Of a stretch of DNA of 11,000 nt, positions 1 to 7,710 are shown piece by piece. Position 1 is the first letter of the stretch; each line of letters begins with the position of its first letter. The stretch comes from Bacillota bacterium (GTDB lineage: Bacteria > Bacillota > Bacilli > Alicyclobacillales > SLC66), in assembly GCA_021821225.1 (NCBI GenBank), contig JAKACR010000068.1, forward strand, positions 1 to 11,000, written 5' to 3'. The notes under the pieces were generated by a model. The model was not told the origin of the DNA, made no database searches, and saw only the letters and a list, made by a program, of their open reading frames with translations. The translations under genes were made by a program, and so were the position numbers.

Positions 1-124
1 GGATGACAGGTAGCGTATTGCCCATGTATCCGACATTTTGCGCGGCGTACAGGAGAAGCGAGATCCAGGCCCAGAGCAGAGAGCGGACGATCAAGTGCTG
101 GACATTGTCACGCGTGATCCGCAT
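1..124 (-). CDS. Transglutaminase-like membrane protein, N-terminus only (TgpA/DUF3488 type)
   Basis: Only the first 41 codons lie in the window; the gene runs off the left edge. The start is ATG at 124-122, preceded by a strong GGAGGTG at 137-131 with 8 nt between GGAGG and ATG. It overlaps the end of the DUF58 gene by 17 bp, so it is translationally coupled to it. The visible peptide starts MRITRDNVQHLIVRSLLWAW and continues as a hydrophobic stretch at about residues 12-33, consistent with a first membrane helix. No catalytic domain is visible. The family call rests on context: MoxR, DUF58 and a multi-helix transglutaminase-core protein commonly occur in this order. That the frame is a real membrane protein gene is fairly sure; the family name is inference. 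Confidence 0.62.
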   Translation of the reverse strand, partial: MRITRDNVQHLIVRSLLWAWISLLLYAAQNVGYMGNTLPVI

Positions 125-1397
125 CCGTCGCACCTCCCCCAAGCACAGCGCCGCCGCGATATGAGGCGTATGAGACGCTCCCACCTTCAACAGGCGGCAA
201 CCGGACGGTGGATTCCAGATCGCCAGGATCGCAGATCTGCTCCACTCGCCAGCCCAGCGCGCGCAACTGTGCCGCCGCCTCCTCTTCCTCGCTGGTAAAC
301 ACCGCCTCCGTCGCCTGCACGGCGAGCAGAGTGACGCGGCAGCGTTTCTCACGCAGCATGACCGCCAGCCGCAGCAATTTCCGTTCCGGCCGGCGCGCGA
401 TCAGCAACACAACCGCCTGGCCGGGAATGCCGAGCAGGCGCCAGGGGCTGTCGCCTGGGCCTTCGTCGCCCTGGATTTCAAGCGCCGCCAGATGGCCAAG
501 CGACTGCACAAGCACGACATCTCCTTTCCCGATGCCGTGATCGATGAACCGCCTGCCAAATGTGACGAGATCGAACGACAGCCCCTCGCGGTGCGCGTAC
601 TGGACAATCGATGCCGCGACGGACAGCGCGCGTTCAAAAGATGCCGCAGCGCCGCCGAACGAGGGTTCGCTCGCATCGATCACAAGCACGATTTCCGTCG
701 TGGTATAATGTTCAAACTCCTTTGACCGGAGAGCGCCTGAGCGCGCTGTCGCAGGCCAGTGAATACGGCTCAAGCGATCACCGGGAACGTAATCGCGAAC
801 GCCGGCGGCGCGCGACGCATCGTCCGAACTGCGCGCATGAACGACGCGGGCGCCAAGCCGCACCTGATCCAGCACGAACAGATGAAGCGGCGGGCGGGAC
901 GCCGGGTACACGACAAGCTGCCCTGCCCCGCTCACCTGCGTGCAGCGCACGATCAGGCCGAATGCGTCGCCGCAGGTGATTTGTGCCACCCACCCGTCAA
1001 ACACGCCGCGGGGAACGCCCGACAATGCGTAGTTGAATGTGGACGTCCCCCCGCGTCCCAGAAAGGCGAGCCAACGCGGCTGCGCGCAGCGGACGGCGAG
1101 TCTGGCGGGCAGCAACTCCTCCACGCGCAACCAGACCGGCGTTGGCAAGCGACGGTCTCGTGCGCACACCGTCAGAGCCACCTGGACATCCTCCTGCGCA
1201 CGCACGCGCAGCGCGGAAAGTTTGCGTTCGACCGCAAAGCGCCGCGGCAAAAAAATCAGGACGGCCGTCTCATAGACGGACAGCAGCGCCGCCACGCCAA
1301 ACAGGAACCACGGCCCAAACCCGCCATACATCCGCGACAGCGCGTACAGGAGCGCCGTCGTCAGGTAGAGCGCCCCCGCTACCGACAGGTTGCGCAT
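108..1397 (-). CDS. DUF58 domain-containing membrane-anchored protein
   Basis: A 429-residue protein with two predicted N-terminal membrane helices (about residues 5-22 and 27-50) and a cytoplasmic remainder. The DUF58 hallmark is clear at residues 200-229: an R-x-Y-x-x-G-D element, then R-I-H-W and TARSGALRSKEFE. A von Willebrand A-like strand follows at 236-243 (IVLVIDAS); the metal-site motif is incomplete, as is usual for DUF58. Length is normal for the family. The ATG at 1397 has GGAGG a few bases upstream, and the gene begins 3 bp after the MoxR stop. The family is found beside MoxR ATPases and is thought to act with them in envelope or stress-related protein assembly; the molecular role is poorly defined. 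The family call is secure, the function is not. Confidence 0.9.
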   Translation of the reverse strand: MRNLSVAGALYLTTALLYALSRMYGGFGPWFLFGVAALLSVYETAVLIFLPRRFAVERKLSALRVRAQEDVQVALTVCARDRRLPTPVWLRVEELLPARLAVRCAQPRWLAFLGRGGTSTFNYALSGVPRGVFDGWVAQITCGDAFGLIVRCTQVSGAGQLVVYPASRPPLHLFVLDQVRLGARVVHARSSDDASRAAGVRDYVPGDRLSRIHWPATARSGALRSKEFEHYTTTEIVLVIDASEPSFGGAAASFERALSVAASIVQYAHREGLSFDLVTFGRRFIDHGIGKGDVVLVQSLGHLAALEIQGDEGPGDSPWRLLGIPGQAVVLLIARRPERKLLRLAVMLREKRCRVTLLAVQATEAVFTSEEEEAAAQLRALGWRVEQICDPGDLESTVRLPPVEGGSVSYASYRGGAVLGGGATDADHA

Positions 1398-1400
1398 ACG

Positions 1401-2396
1401 CTACCTCCGTCCGGGAATCACCGGCACAGGCGTCGATTCGAGAATCTCCTGCAGGACGCTCTGCGGCGCAACGCCGGAAATACGCGCTTCCGGGTGGAGC
1501 AGCAGGCGGTGCCGCAAGACATGGGGCGCCAGGTATTTGATATCGTCTGGAATCACATAGTTTCTTCCCGCAAGCAGGGCGTACGCCTGACTCACACGGG
1601 CGAGCGCGAGGCTGCCGCGCGGAGATACGCCCAGATAGACGCGCGGATGCACCCGCGTGCGTTGCGCCACATCCACGATATACGCGAAAAGCGACGGGTC
1701 CACAAACACGCCCGCCGCCTGTTCCTGCCACTCTATAACCGCTTCGGGCGCCGCGACGGGCTGCAGTTCCCCGACGCTCACTCCCGTCGTGCCGCGCGCC
1801 AGAATCGACAGCTCCTCCTCAGGCGTCGGATAACCGATGGAAAGTTTGAGCAGAAAGCGGTCAAGTTGCGCCTCGGGCAGCGGAAACGTCCCCTCGTATT
1901 CGATCGGATTCTGTGTGGCAAGCACAAAAAAAGGCGCAGGCAGCGCGCGCGTGATACCGTCAAACGAAACACTGTGCTCCTCCAGCGCTTCAAGCAGCGC
2001 CGCCTGCGTTTTGGGAGATGTACGATTGATCTCGTCGGCCAGCACGACATGGGCAAAGATGGGTCCCGGACGAAACTCAAACGCGCCGCTTCCCTGGTTG
2101 AAAATCGACGTGCCCGTCACATCGGACGGCAACAGGTCGGGCGTGAACTGGATACGTTTGAAATCGCACGCGAAACTTCTGGCGATCGCCCTGACCATCA
2201 CCGTTTTGCCCACGCCCGGCACATCCTCAAGTAGAATGTGTCCGCGACTGATCATCGCCACAATGCACAGGCGGACAATATCCCGCTTGCCGACGATCAC
2301 TTTCCCGACGTTGTCCAACACCCGATCCACGAGCCTGGCGGCGATTCCCGCCGCGTCTTGCTCGTGTTCCGCAGTCACATGCACACTCAATCCCAC
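1401..2396 (-). CDS. MoxR family AAA+ ATPase
   Basis: A cytoplasmic AAA+ ATPase of 331 residues, normal for MoxR. Walker A is DVPGVGKT at residues 58-65, Walker B VVLADEIN at 117-124, sensor 1 TQN at 161-163, and the MoxR signature GTFPLPEAQLDRF at 169-181. MoxR proteins act as chaperone-like ATPases and usually partner with a DUF58 or vWA protein encoded downstream, as here. The start is uncertain. GTG at 2396 gives the longest frame but has no convincing ribosome binding site. GTG at 2384 gives a slightly shorter protein with GGGTGGG (2398-2392) about 7 nt upstream. Either way the start lies only 17-29 bp from the end of a palindromic element at 2413, which may have replaced the native upstream region. 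Family call very secure. Confidence 0.93.
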   Translation of the reverse strand: MGLSVHVTAEHEQDAAGIAARLVDRVLDNVGKVIVGKRDIVRLCIVAMISRGHILLEDVPGVGKTVMVRAIARSFACDFKRIQFTPDLLPSDVTGTSIFNQGSGAFEFRPGPIFAHVVLADEINRTSPKTQAALLEALEEHSVSFDGITRALPAPFFVLATQNPIEYEGTFPLPEAQLDRFLLKLSIGYPTPEEELSILARGTTGVSVGELQPVAAPEAVIEWQEQAAGVFVDPSLFAYIVDVAQRTRVHPRVYLGVSPRGSLALARVSQAYALLAGRNYVIPDDIKYLAPHVLRHRLLLHPEARISGVAPQSVLQEILESTPVPVIPGRR

Positions 2397-2412
2397 CCGG
2401 AATTCTGTATCT

Positions 2413-2618
2413 GAGGTTGTTCAAAAAGTGAGCAGAACTCCCTGGCGCATTGCCGCGTCATCGCCAGAAATGCTCCCTCACGCACCCAAAAACGTACGCT
2501 CGGTCCGCATTTCTGGCTGCTTCCTAGGAGACATGGGATAATGTCCACTGCACACTCGGTTTATCCCATGTCCCGTTGCACTGCGCGTGTCTTACCTGCC
2601 CACTTTTTGAACAGGCTC
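2413..2618. repeat. 206-bp palindromic MITE-like element
   Basis: The ends form an imperfect 23-bp terminal inverted repeat: 2413-2435 against the reverse complement of 2596-2618, matching at 20 of 23 positions and sharing the core TGTTCAAAAAGTG. Inside are two perfect stems: GCCAGAAATGC (2463-2473) with GCATTTCTGGC (2507-2517), and GACATGGGATAA (2530-2541) with TTATCCCATGTC (2561-2572). There is no transposase frame, which fits a non-autonomous miniature element or a folded intergenic repeat. I see no clear target-site duplication next to the ends. Copy number in the genome cannot be judged from one copy. Confidence 0.7.
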
Positions 2619-2621
2619 TAC

Positions 2622-2699
2622 CTGACCGCCGACTGCAAAGTATAACCGTTCAGGCTCTTGCAGGATGAGAAGAGTCCACTTCTTGACTTCGACGGTCAG
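2622..2699. other. Nested inverted repeats able to fold as a three-way junction
   Basis: An outer arm pairs CTGACCGCCGA (2622-2632) with TCGACGGTCAG (2689-2699) at 10 of 11 positions. Within it CTGCAA (2633-2638) pairs with TTGCAG (2658-2663), directly abutting the outer arm, and AGAAG (2668-2672) pairs with CTTCT (2679-2683). Together these make a possible junction of an outer stem and two hairpins, on either strand. No T-tract follows on either side, so it is not an intrinsic terminator. It begins 4 bp from the palindromic element. The pairing is seen; any RNA role is inference. Confidence 0.4.
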
Positions 2700-2761
2700 C
2701 GCAAGAATCCTCTTTGCCTGATATGGAATGATATTCCCTAACCCCGTGGTTTTTTCGCACG

Positions 2762-3619
2762 TCACAGCGGCAATTTGCGTTTCACGGGTGGAGAAACGAA
2801 ATGCGCCGGCCGAAGCCCCAACTGTTTACGAATATCCCAGTACAGAAGGTGCCCGGCCAAAACATGCCCCTTGTGATTGGGGTGCCAGCTATTTGCCACA
2901 TACGGCCAATACGTCTGGTGATGGGCGGTGATATAGTGTTTCATCTGTGCAAAGACATTGAAAATGTAAACGTCCGGACTGTGAAATGAGCGGGCAACCG
3001 CCAGTTCGTCCGCCATGAAGCGGTGAATCGGGACGCGAAAGGCTGTCTGCGAGACCTCGGTGACAGGCGGCGTCACCATGAACACCACCGCATGACGCGC
3101 CAAAGCCTGTTCGATCTCCCGGCGGATCTCCGCCTCAAACAGAGGAAGCGGCGTACCGACGTGAATGTCGTTCAGCAATCCCCACGACAACACCACGAGC
3201 GACGGGTTGTATTCGCGCAGCCACCGCGGATAGCGGGATGTCACCATCTTCACATCCGCTCCGACGATCGCCTTGTCGATGAAATCGTACGGATGTCCCG
3301 TGGAGCGCGAGAGCCAGCGAAATGCGTCCACCAGATAGCCGCCGTCCCAGCCGTGCCGCCAGTTCTGCCAGCCTGTATCGCGCCATCCGAGTGCGATGGA
3401 CCCTCCGACCGCCACCACGCGAATCGATCCCGGCGCTCTCCTGTCCTTGCCGTGAGCCGTTTGTCCGCGGCTGGCCGAGTGACCGGTCGACTGGCCGGTC
3501 GTCGCCGCGAATGCCGTCATGCTCTGCGTTGACGGGCCCGCAATCGGTGCGGCAAGCGCTCCGGCCGCACACGAGAGGGCCAATGCACCCGCTATTGTCC
3601 AATGTCCGCGGTTCCCCAT
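2762..3619 (-). CDS. Secreted SGNH/GDSL-type hydrolase
   Basis: A 285-residue protein with a hydrophobic N-terminal signal segment (about residues 8-24, with alanine-rich possible cleavage sites to about residue 39), then a low-complexity Ser/Thr/Gly linker to about residue 63 and one hydrolase domain. SGNH blocks are visible: block I GGSIALGW with candidate nucleophile Ser74, block II Gly120 in IVGADV, block III GLLND with Asn150, and block V SWHPNHKGH with His246. The residue three before His246 is Asn243, where the family normally has Asp. SGNH enzymes hydrolyse esters such as lipids or acetyl groups on sugars and cell-wall polymers; the substrate here is unknown. The ATG at 3619 is the first after an in-frame stop; GAGGAGG lies upstream with a rather long spacer of about 13 nt. 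It sits 85 bp below the LacI gene and may be read through from it. Confidence 0.75.
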   Translation of the reverse strand: MGNRGHWTIAGALALSCAAGALAAPIAGPSTQSMTAFAATTGQSTGHSASRGQTAHGKDRRAPGSIRVVAVGGSIALGWRDTGWQNWRHGWDGGYLVDAFRWLSRSTGHPYDFIDKAIVGADVKMVTSRYPRWLREYNPSLVVLSWGLLNDIHVGTPLPLFEAEIRREIEQALARHAVVFMVTPPVTEVSQTAFRVPIHRFMADELAVARSFHSPDVYIFNVFAQMKHYITAHHQTYWPYVANSWHPNHKGHVLAGHLLYWDIRKQLGLRPAHFVSPPVKRKLPL

Positions 3620-3704
3620 CCCCTATGACTGCCCTCCTCAACCTCTGTCGCACCTATGGTACAACATCGGAGAGCCTCTCACCAGCGGACAATTCTTGAC
3701 TCAT

Positions 3705-4784
3705 TTATATCCCAGATTGGCCCTTTCCTCCGGCAGCCAATCCTGGGCCAAGCAGCGCGCGGTCCCGCAACGTTCCGAGCGGTCGCGTGGATCCCCGTTC
3801 CACCAGCGAGGTCGGCAGCACATAGTGCATCGGCCGCGCCGCCTGTTCACTCTCCGCCATGTTCCCGATGATCAGTTCGGCCGCCTTGCGTCCGATACCC
3901 TCCTTGTCCTGAATCACCGTCGTCAGCGGCGGGTAGACGTAGCCCGCCATCTCGATGTCGTCAAAACCGACGACGCCGATATCGTCGGGAATCCGTATCC
4001 CTTCCTCAAGCAATACACGCATCAATCCGATGGCGATCACGTCGGCGGAACACACGATGACCTCCGGGCGCTCGTCCAATTCCATCATTCCGCGCCCAGC
4101 GGCATATCCCGCCGCAAACGTGAACTCACCGCCGAAGATCCACCTGTCCGACACGGCGATGCCCAATTCGCTCATCCCGCTGTAAAACCCCTGCAGTCGC
4201 TCCAGAGCCACCTGCAGTTGCAAAGGGCCGTGCACGAACCCGAAGCTCCGGTAGCCGGACTGGAACAGCGTCAGCACCATGTCGTGGACGGCCCGCCGGT
4301 TATCCGACATCACGGAGCCCATATTCTTTCCCGCGCTGACAAAATCAATCCCCACCAGCGGCAGGTCGGACTGAAGCAGTCCACCCGCATTGTCATCCAC
4401 GCCGCCGATGATCAACACTCCGTCGACCGCCCTGTGCCGCACGCGGTCCAGTAAATTCCACTCACCAAACGGACGATGCTTGTCCGAGAAGATCAGCACG
4501 TCGTACCCGTGATCCCCGATCGCGTCCTGAAACGCCTTGAGGACAGACCCCAGATGCGGGTGACTGAAGCCTTCGTCCGTCCTGTAGAGAACCCCGACCG
4601 TGCGGCTCTTGTGCGTCACCAGGTTGCGCGCCGTAGCGCTCGGATAATACCGCAATTCACGCACGACCTCCAGAATGCGGGCTTTCGTGTCCGAATTGAT
4701 GTCCGGGTAGTTGTTGAGCGCGCGCGAAACCGAAGCGACTGAAACTCCCGCGCGCCGCGCCACATCCCTGATGGTCACCACCAA
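3705..4784 (-). CDS. LacI family transcriptional regulator
   Basis: A 359-residue repressor. The N-terminal helix-turn-helix is TIRDVARRAGVSVASVSRAL (residues 4-23), followed by the hinge region YYPSATARNL (47-56), where the usual Asn after Pro is Ser. The rest is a periplasmic-binding-protein-like ligand domain, with the family pattern VVGFDDIEMAGYVYPPLTTV near residues 284-303. Such proteins normally dimerise on CG-centred palindromes and respond to a sugar or nucleoside. The longest start is TTG at 4784; GTG at 4781 or 4778 is equally possible, all using AAGAGGTGA (4796-4788). It begins 26 nt after the second ATPase and is probably the last gene of the importer operon. CG-centred palindromes at the importer promoter are its likely targets, implying local and autoregulatory control; that link is inference. 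Confidence 0.93.
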   Translation of the reverse strand: MVVTIRDVARRAGVSVASVSRALNNYPDINSDTKARILEVVRELRYYPSATARNLVTHKSRTVGVLYRTDEGFSHPHLGSVLKAFQDAIGDHGYDVLIFSDKHRPFGEWNLLDRVRHRAVDGVLIIGGVDDNAGGLLQSDLPLVGIDFVSAGKNMGSVMSDNRRAVHDMVLTLFQSGYRSFGFVHGPLQLQVALERLQGFYSGMSELGIAVSDRWIFGGEFTFAAGYAAGRGMMELDERPEVIVCSADVIAIGLMRVLLEEGIRIPDDIGVVGFDDIEMAGYVYPPLTTVIQDKEGIGRKAAELIIGNMAESEQAARPMHYVLPTSLVERGSTRPLGTLRDRALLGPGLAAGGKGQSGI

Positions 4785-4810
4785 AAATCACCTCTTTGCT
4801 TTCCCACTTC

Positions 4811-5803
4811 TCAGTTCTCAACGTGATGGCAGACAACCGCATGTCCGGGCGAGACCTCGATAGTGGGGGCCTGCTCTGCAAAACAGACGGCCGTCGCCGC
4901 CGGGCAGCGCGCCGCAAAGGGGCATCCGTGCCGTCCTTCAAGCAGATCGGGCGCTCCGCCGGAAGTCTCCGGAAGTGGTCCGCGCTGCCGGTTCCCCGGC
5001 GTGGCGGCAAGCAGCAACTGTGTGTACGGATGCGCCGGACGGCGCAGCAGTTCCCGCGAATCCGCCGTTTCCATGAGCTTCCCGCCGTAGAGCACCATGA
5101 TCCTGTCCCCAAAGTAGCGCGCCGACGCGAGATCGTGCGTGATGTACAGATACGAGAGCCCGAGTTCCCGCTTCAGTTCGTTCATCAACCGCAGTACGCC
5201 CGCACGGATGGACACGTCGAGCATCGAAATCGGTTCATCCGCCACCACCAGAGCGGGCTTGGCGGCCAGCGCGCGCGCGATGGCCACGCGCTGGCGCTGG
5301 CCACCCGACAGTTCGTGCGGGTACTTCACGCGCGTCTCGGCCACCGGCGTCAGACCGACGATCTCAAGCAGGCTGTCAATCTCTGCGTCCAGTCGCTCGC
5401 CGCGCACCAGCCGATACTTGCGCAGCGGAAACGCCAGGTGATGTTCAACCGTATGCACCGGATTGAGCGATCCGAATGGATCCTGGAAGATCATCTGCGC
5501 ATGTCTGCGGTAATCCATCAATTTGCTTCCGCGGATATGCGTCACATCCTGTCCTCGAACCGTGATGTGTCCTCTGCTTGGCTCGACGGTGCGCACCAGG
5601 GCTTTCGCGATGGTCGATTTGCCGCTTCCCGACTCGCCGACAAGCGACAGCACCTCGCCCGCGCCAATGGTGAAGCTGACATGATCCACCGGCGTGATGA
5701 ACTGCTTTCTGGCGCCCGTCCGGATGGGAAAGCGCACGACAAGGTCGTCCACAACCACCAGCGGCGCCGCGGCATGGGAAGAAGCTCTAAGATCCGCCGC
5801 CAT
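4811..5803 (-). CDS. Oligopeptide-type ABC transporter ATP-binding protein (DppF/OppF-like)
   Basis: A 330-residue ATPase that powers the importer with its partner upstream. Walker [10 protein letters not shown] is at 56-64, Q-loop Gln107 in MIFQDPFGSLNP, signature LSGGQ at 165-169, Walker B LVVADE at 185-190 and switch His223. The C-terminal oligopeptide/dipeptide domain has HPY at 258-260 and four cysteines (294, 300, 307, 325) in the pattern GC-x5-C-x6-C and a final C, a set that some Dpp/Opp ATPases use for an iron-sulfur cluster. A longer frame exists to 5857, but I choose ATG at 5803: it has a strong AGGAGGTG (5818-5811) and starts one base after the preceding stop, the normal coupled arrangement. 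The D-loop region reads ADEPISMLDVS, an ordinary DppF form. Confidence 0.95.
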   Translation of the reverse strand: MAADLRASSHAAAPLVVVDDLVVRFPIRTGARKQFITPVDHVSFTIGAGEVLSLVGESGSGKSTIAKALVRTVEPSRGHITVRGQDVTHIRGSKLMDYRRHAQMIFQDPFGSLNPVHTVEHHLAFPLRKYRLVRGERLDAEIDSLLEIVGLTPVAETRVKYPHELSGGQRQRVAIARALAAKPALVVADEPISMLDVSIRAGVLRLMNELKRELGLSYLYITHDLASARYFGDRIMVLYGGKLMETADSRELLRRPAHPYTQLLLAATPGNRQRGPLPETSGGAPDLLEGRHGCPFAARCPAATAVCFAEQAPTIEVSPGHAVVCHHVEN

Positions 5804-5804
5804 G

Positions 5805-6788
5805 TTACGACACCTCCTGTTTTGTGAACAAGTGACACTCCACCATTGTATCACCAAGGGCTATCGGCTCAGGGCGAACCGTGCGGCAGATATCCATGGC
5901 GACCGGGCAGCGCGGGTGAAACGCACAGCCCTGCGGAAGATTAACCAGATCCGGCGGATGTCCGGGAATGCCTTCAATGACGACATCATCCGCCGTCAAT
6001 TCGGGAATCGCGCGCAACAACCCTTCCGTGTAGGGGTGATGGCGATGCTCCAGAGACAGCGTGTCACCGCGGGAAATCTCGACGATCCGGCCGGCGTACA
6101 TGATCGCGACACGCTGCGCGAGTTCCGCGACAAGGCTGAAATCGTGGCTGATGAAGAGGACAGAAAAATGCTTCTCGCGCTGGATCGCCTGAATCTCGTC
6201 GAGAATCGAGCGCTGAACGACAACATCCAGCGCGGTGGTCGGCTCGTCCATGATCACGAGATCCGGTTCAAGCGCCACGGCGATCGCCATGACGACCCGC
6301 TGGCGCATGCCACCGGACAGTTCGTGCGGGTAGCTGCGCAGGCGCTTGCGCTCGATGCGCACCAGATCGAGCAGTTCTCCCGCCCTGCGCCGGGCCTCCG
6401 CCACCGACATGTCGCGCCTGTGGCTGCGCAGCGTGTCGATGATCTGCGTTTCAACCGTCATGACGGGATTGAGCGCGCTCATCGCGCTTTGAAACACCAT
6501 GGCCATCTTGTTCCAGCGGAATTTTTTCAAGGACCTCGCATCCATGGCGTAGACATCCTGGCCCAGCACCCTGATCGTACCTTCCGTCACGCTTGCGGCG
6601 CCGCGCAATAGGCGCATGACGGCGAATGCCAAGGTTGACTTTCCAGATCCGGATTCACCGACCAGGCCGACGATCTCGTTTTGCATGACGGTCAGGTTGA
6701 CACGGCTGACCGCCTGCACGGGTCCACCCGGCGTTTCGTAGGCGACAGAGACATCTTTCAATTCAAGCACCGGCAGAATTTGCGCCAT
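5805..6788 (-). CDS. Oligopeptide-type ABC transporter ATP-binding protein (DppD/OppD-like)
   Basis: A 327-residue ATPase, first of the pair. Walker [10 protein letters not shown] is at 44-52, Q-loop Gln100 in [12 protein letters not shown], signature LSGGM at 157-161, Walker B LVIMDE at 177-182 and switch His215 in ISHD. The C-terminal oligopeptide/dipeptide domain carries HPY (251-253) and four cysteines (288, 294, 301, 318), including GCAFHPRCP. The frame opens to 6839, but ATG at 6788 is preferred because a perfect AAGGAGG lies at 6805-6799, and the conserved VLELKDVSV strand then begins at residue 7. It overlaps the end of the second permease by 26 bp. It should form a heterodimer with the next ATPase at the cytoplasmic face of the two permeases. 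Confidence 0.95.
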   Translation of the reverse strand: MAQILPVLELKDVSVAYETPGGPVQAVSRVNLTVMQNEIVGLVGESGSGKSTLAFAVMRLLRGAASVTEGTIRVLGQDVYAMDARSLKKFRWNKMAMVFQSAMSALNPVMTVETQIIDTLRSHRRDMSVAEARRRAGELLDLVRIERKRLRSYPHELSGGMRQRVVMAIAVALEPDLVIMDEPTTALDVVVQRSILDEIQAIQREKHFSVLFISHDFSLVAELAQRVAIMYAGRIVEISRGDTLSLEHRHHPYTEGLLRAIPELTADDVVIEGIPGHPPDLVNLPQGCAFHPRCPVAMDICRTVRPEPIALGDTMVECHLFTKQEVS

Positions 6789-7710
6789 GCTGTTTCCGCC
6801 TCCTTGCCGCGCGCAGGCGCGGATTGGTAATCTGGTCAACGGAGGAGTTCATCAGGGCGAAACTCGTTCCCACCAGCGCGATGGCAAGACCGGGCGGCAG
6901 GAACCACCACCACGCGCCGTTGAGCATGGCGCCCCCTGCGTCCGCCCAGTACAGCATCGTGCCCCAGCTCGACGAACTGAGATTCTCAAAACCGAGAAAG
7001 GCGAGTCCGGACTCGGCCAAAATGGCCCCGAGACAGGCGTACATGATATTGGAAGCCACGATTGACAGCATGTTGGGGATGATCTCCGTCACCATGATGC
7101 GCACGCTCGACATGCCGGACAACCGCGCCGCCACGACAAAGTCGCGGCTGATCAGCGACATCGTCTGCGAGCGAAAGACGCGCGCGCCCCACGCCCAGCC
7201 AGTCAGGCCGATGATGAAGCCGTTTGTGATCGGCGTGGTGTTGCGCAGGTACGATTCCATCACGATCAGCAGCGCCAGCGTGGGCAACACGAGAAAGATG
7301 TTCGTGAGCGCCGTGAGAATGGAGTCGATCACCCCGCCGCGATAGCCTGCGTACACACCGATGGCCAGAGCCAGGAACGTAGACAAGAGACCCGCTCCGA
7401 CGCCCACCGTCAGGCTGGTGCGCGTGCCGAAGATGAACTGCGAAAACACGTCCTGGCCTGTCGCCGTGGTGCCGAGCCAGTTGGCCGCACTGGGCGGCTG
7501 ATTGGGAAGAAAATTCGTCGCCTGCGGATTGTACGGCGCGATGAGCGGCGCAAAGATCGCGATGAGAACGAACAAGCCGAAGATTCCGACGCCCACCGCC
7601 GCGCGCGGATTGCCGACAAACTCGCGCACCTTCTGCCAGTGCGCGCGTTTCGTTCTGCGCATCGGCGCTTCTTTGGGCTGCGACAGCGGAGAGTCAAGGT
7701 CGGCGCTCAT
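6763..7710 (-). CDS. ABC transporter permease, DppC/OppC-like
   Basis: A 315-residue inner permease. After a short cytoplasmic tail, residues 38-60 form the first membrane helix of the OppC N-terminal region, followed by NWLGTTATGQDVFSQ (77-91); the family usually has an Asp in the second Thr area (LGTDxxGRDVFSR), so this is a divergent form. The BPD_transp_1 domain spans about residues 95-300 with the EAA coupling motif at 192-213 (VAARLSGMSSVRIMVTEIIPN). The basic C-terminus is normal. ATG at 7710 overlaps the stop of the previous permease in an ATGA arrangement, and AGGAGGG lies 8 nt upstream. An internal Met at residue 17 is less likely as a start. It forms the translocation pore with the DppB-like partner. 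Confidence 0.94.
   Translation of the reverse strand: MSADLDSPLSQPKEAPMRRTKRAHWQKVREFVGNPRAAVGVGIFGLFVLIAIFAPLIAPYNPQATNFLPNQPPSAANWLGTTATGQDVFSQFIFGTRTSLTVGVGAGLLSTFLALAIGVYAGYRGGVIDSILTALTNIFLVLPTLALLIVMESYLRNTTPITNGFIIGLTGWAWGARVFRSQTMSLISRDFVVAARLSGMSSVRIMVTEIIPNMLSIVASNIMYACLGAILAESGLAFLGFENLSSSSWGTMLYWADAGGAMLNGAWWWFLPPGLAIALVGTSFALMNSSVDQITNPRLRAARRRKQHGANSAGA

Larger units (their letters stand above)
2397..2761. other. Gene-free interval with palindromic elements
   Basis: This 365-bp gap separates the SGNH hydrolase stop from the MoxR start. I see no coding frame with a ribosome binding site or family resemblance. It is dominated by a 206-bp inverted-repeat element and an adjacent set of nested inverted repeats, listed separately. 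The stretch 2700-2761 contains a short GGAAT/ATTCC hairpin (near 2734-2746) without a T-tract, so I found no intrinsic terminator for the hydrolase. I also found no good promoter for MoxR. Confidence 0.6.

Noticed and set aside
759..2234. A 491-codon plus-strand open frame across the MoxR and DUF58 genes
   Set aside because: Its product is Arg/His/Gln-rich without domains and lies antisense to two clear family members with full motifs; it is a shadow of GC-rich coding sequence.
3519..4454. A 311-codon plus-strand open frame over the LacI gene
   Set aside because: Antisense to a complete LacI protein with helix-turn-helix and ligand domain; the product is low-complexity and has no family resemblance.
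5804..5857. Longer N-terminus for the second ATPase (start at 5857)
   Set aside because: The extension overlaps the previous gene, while ATG at 5803 has AGGAGGTG and directly follows the upstream stop.
6789..6839. Longer N-terminus for the first ATPase (start at 6839)
   Set aside because: A perfect AAGGAGG sits before the ATG at 6788, and the extra 17 residues are Arg-rich and lie inside the permease coding region.
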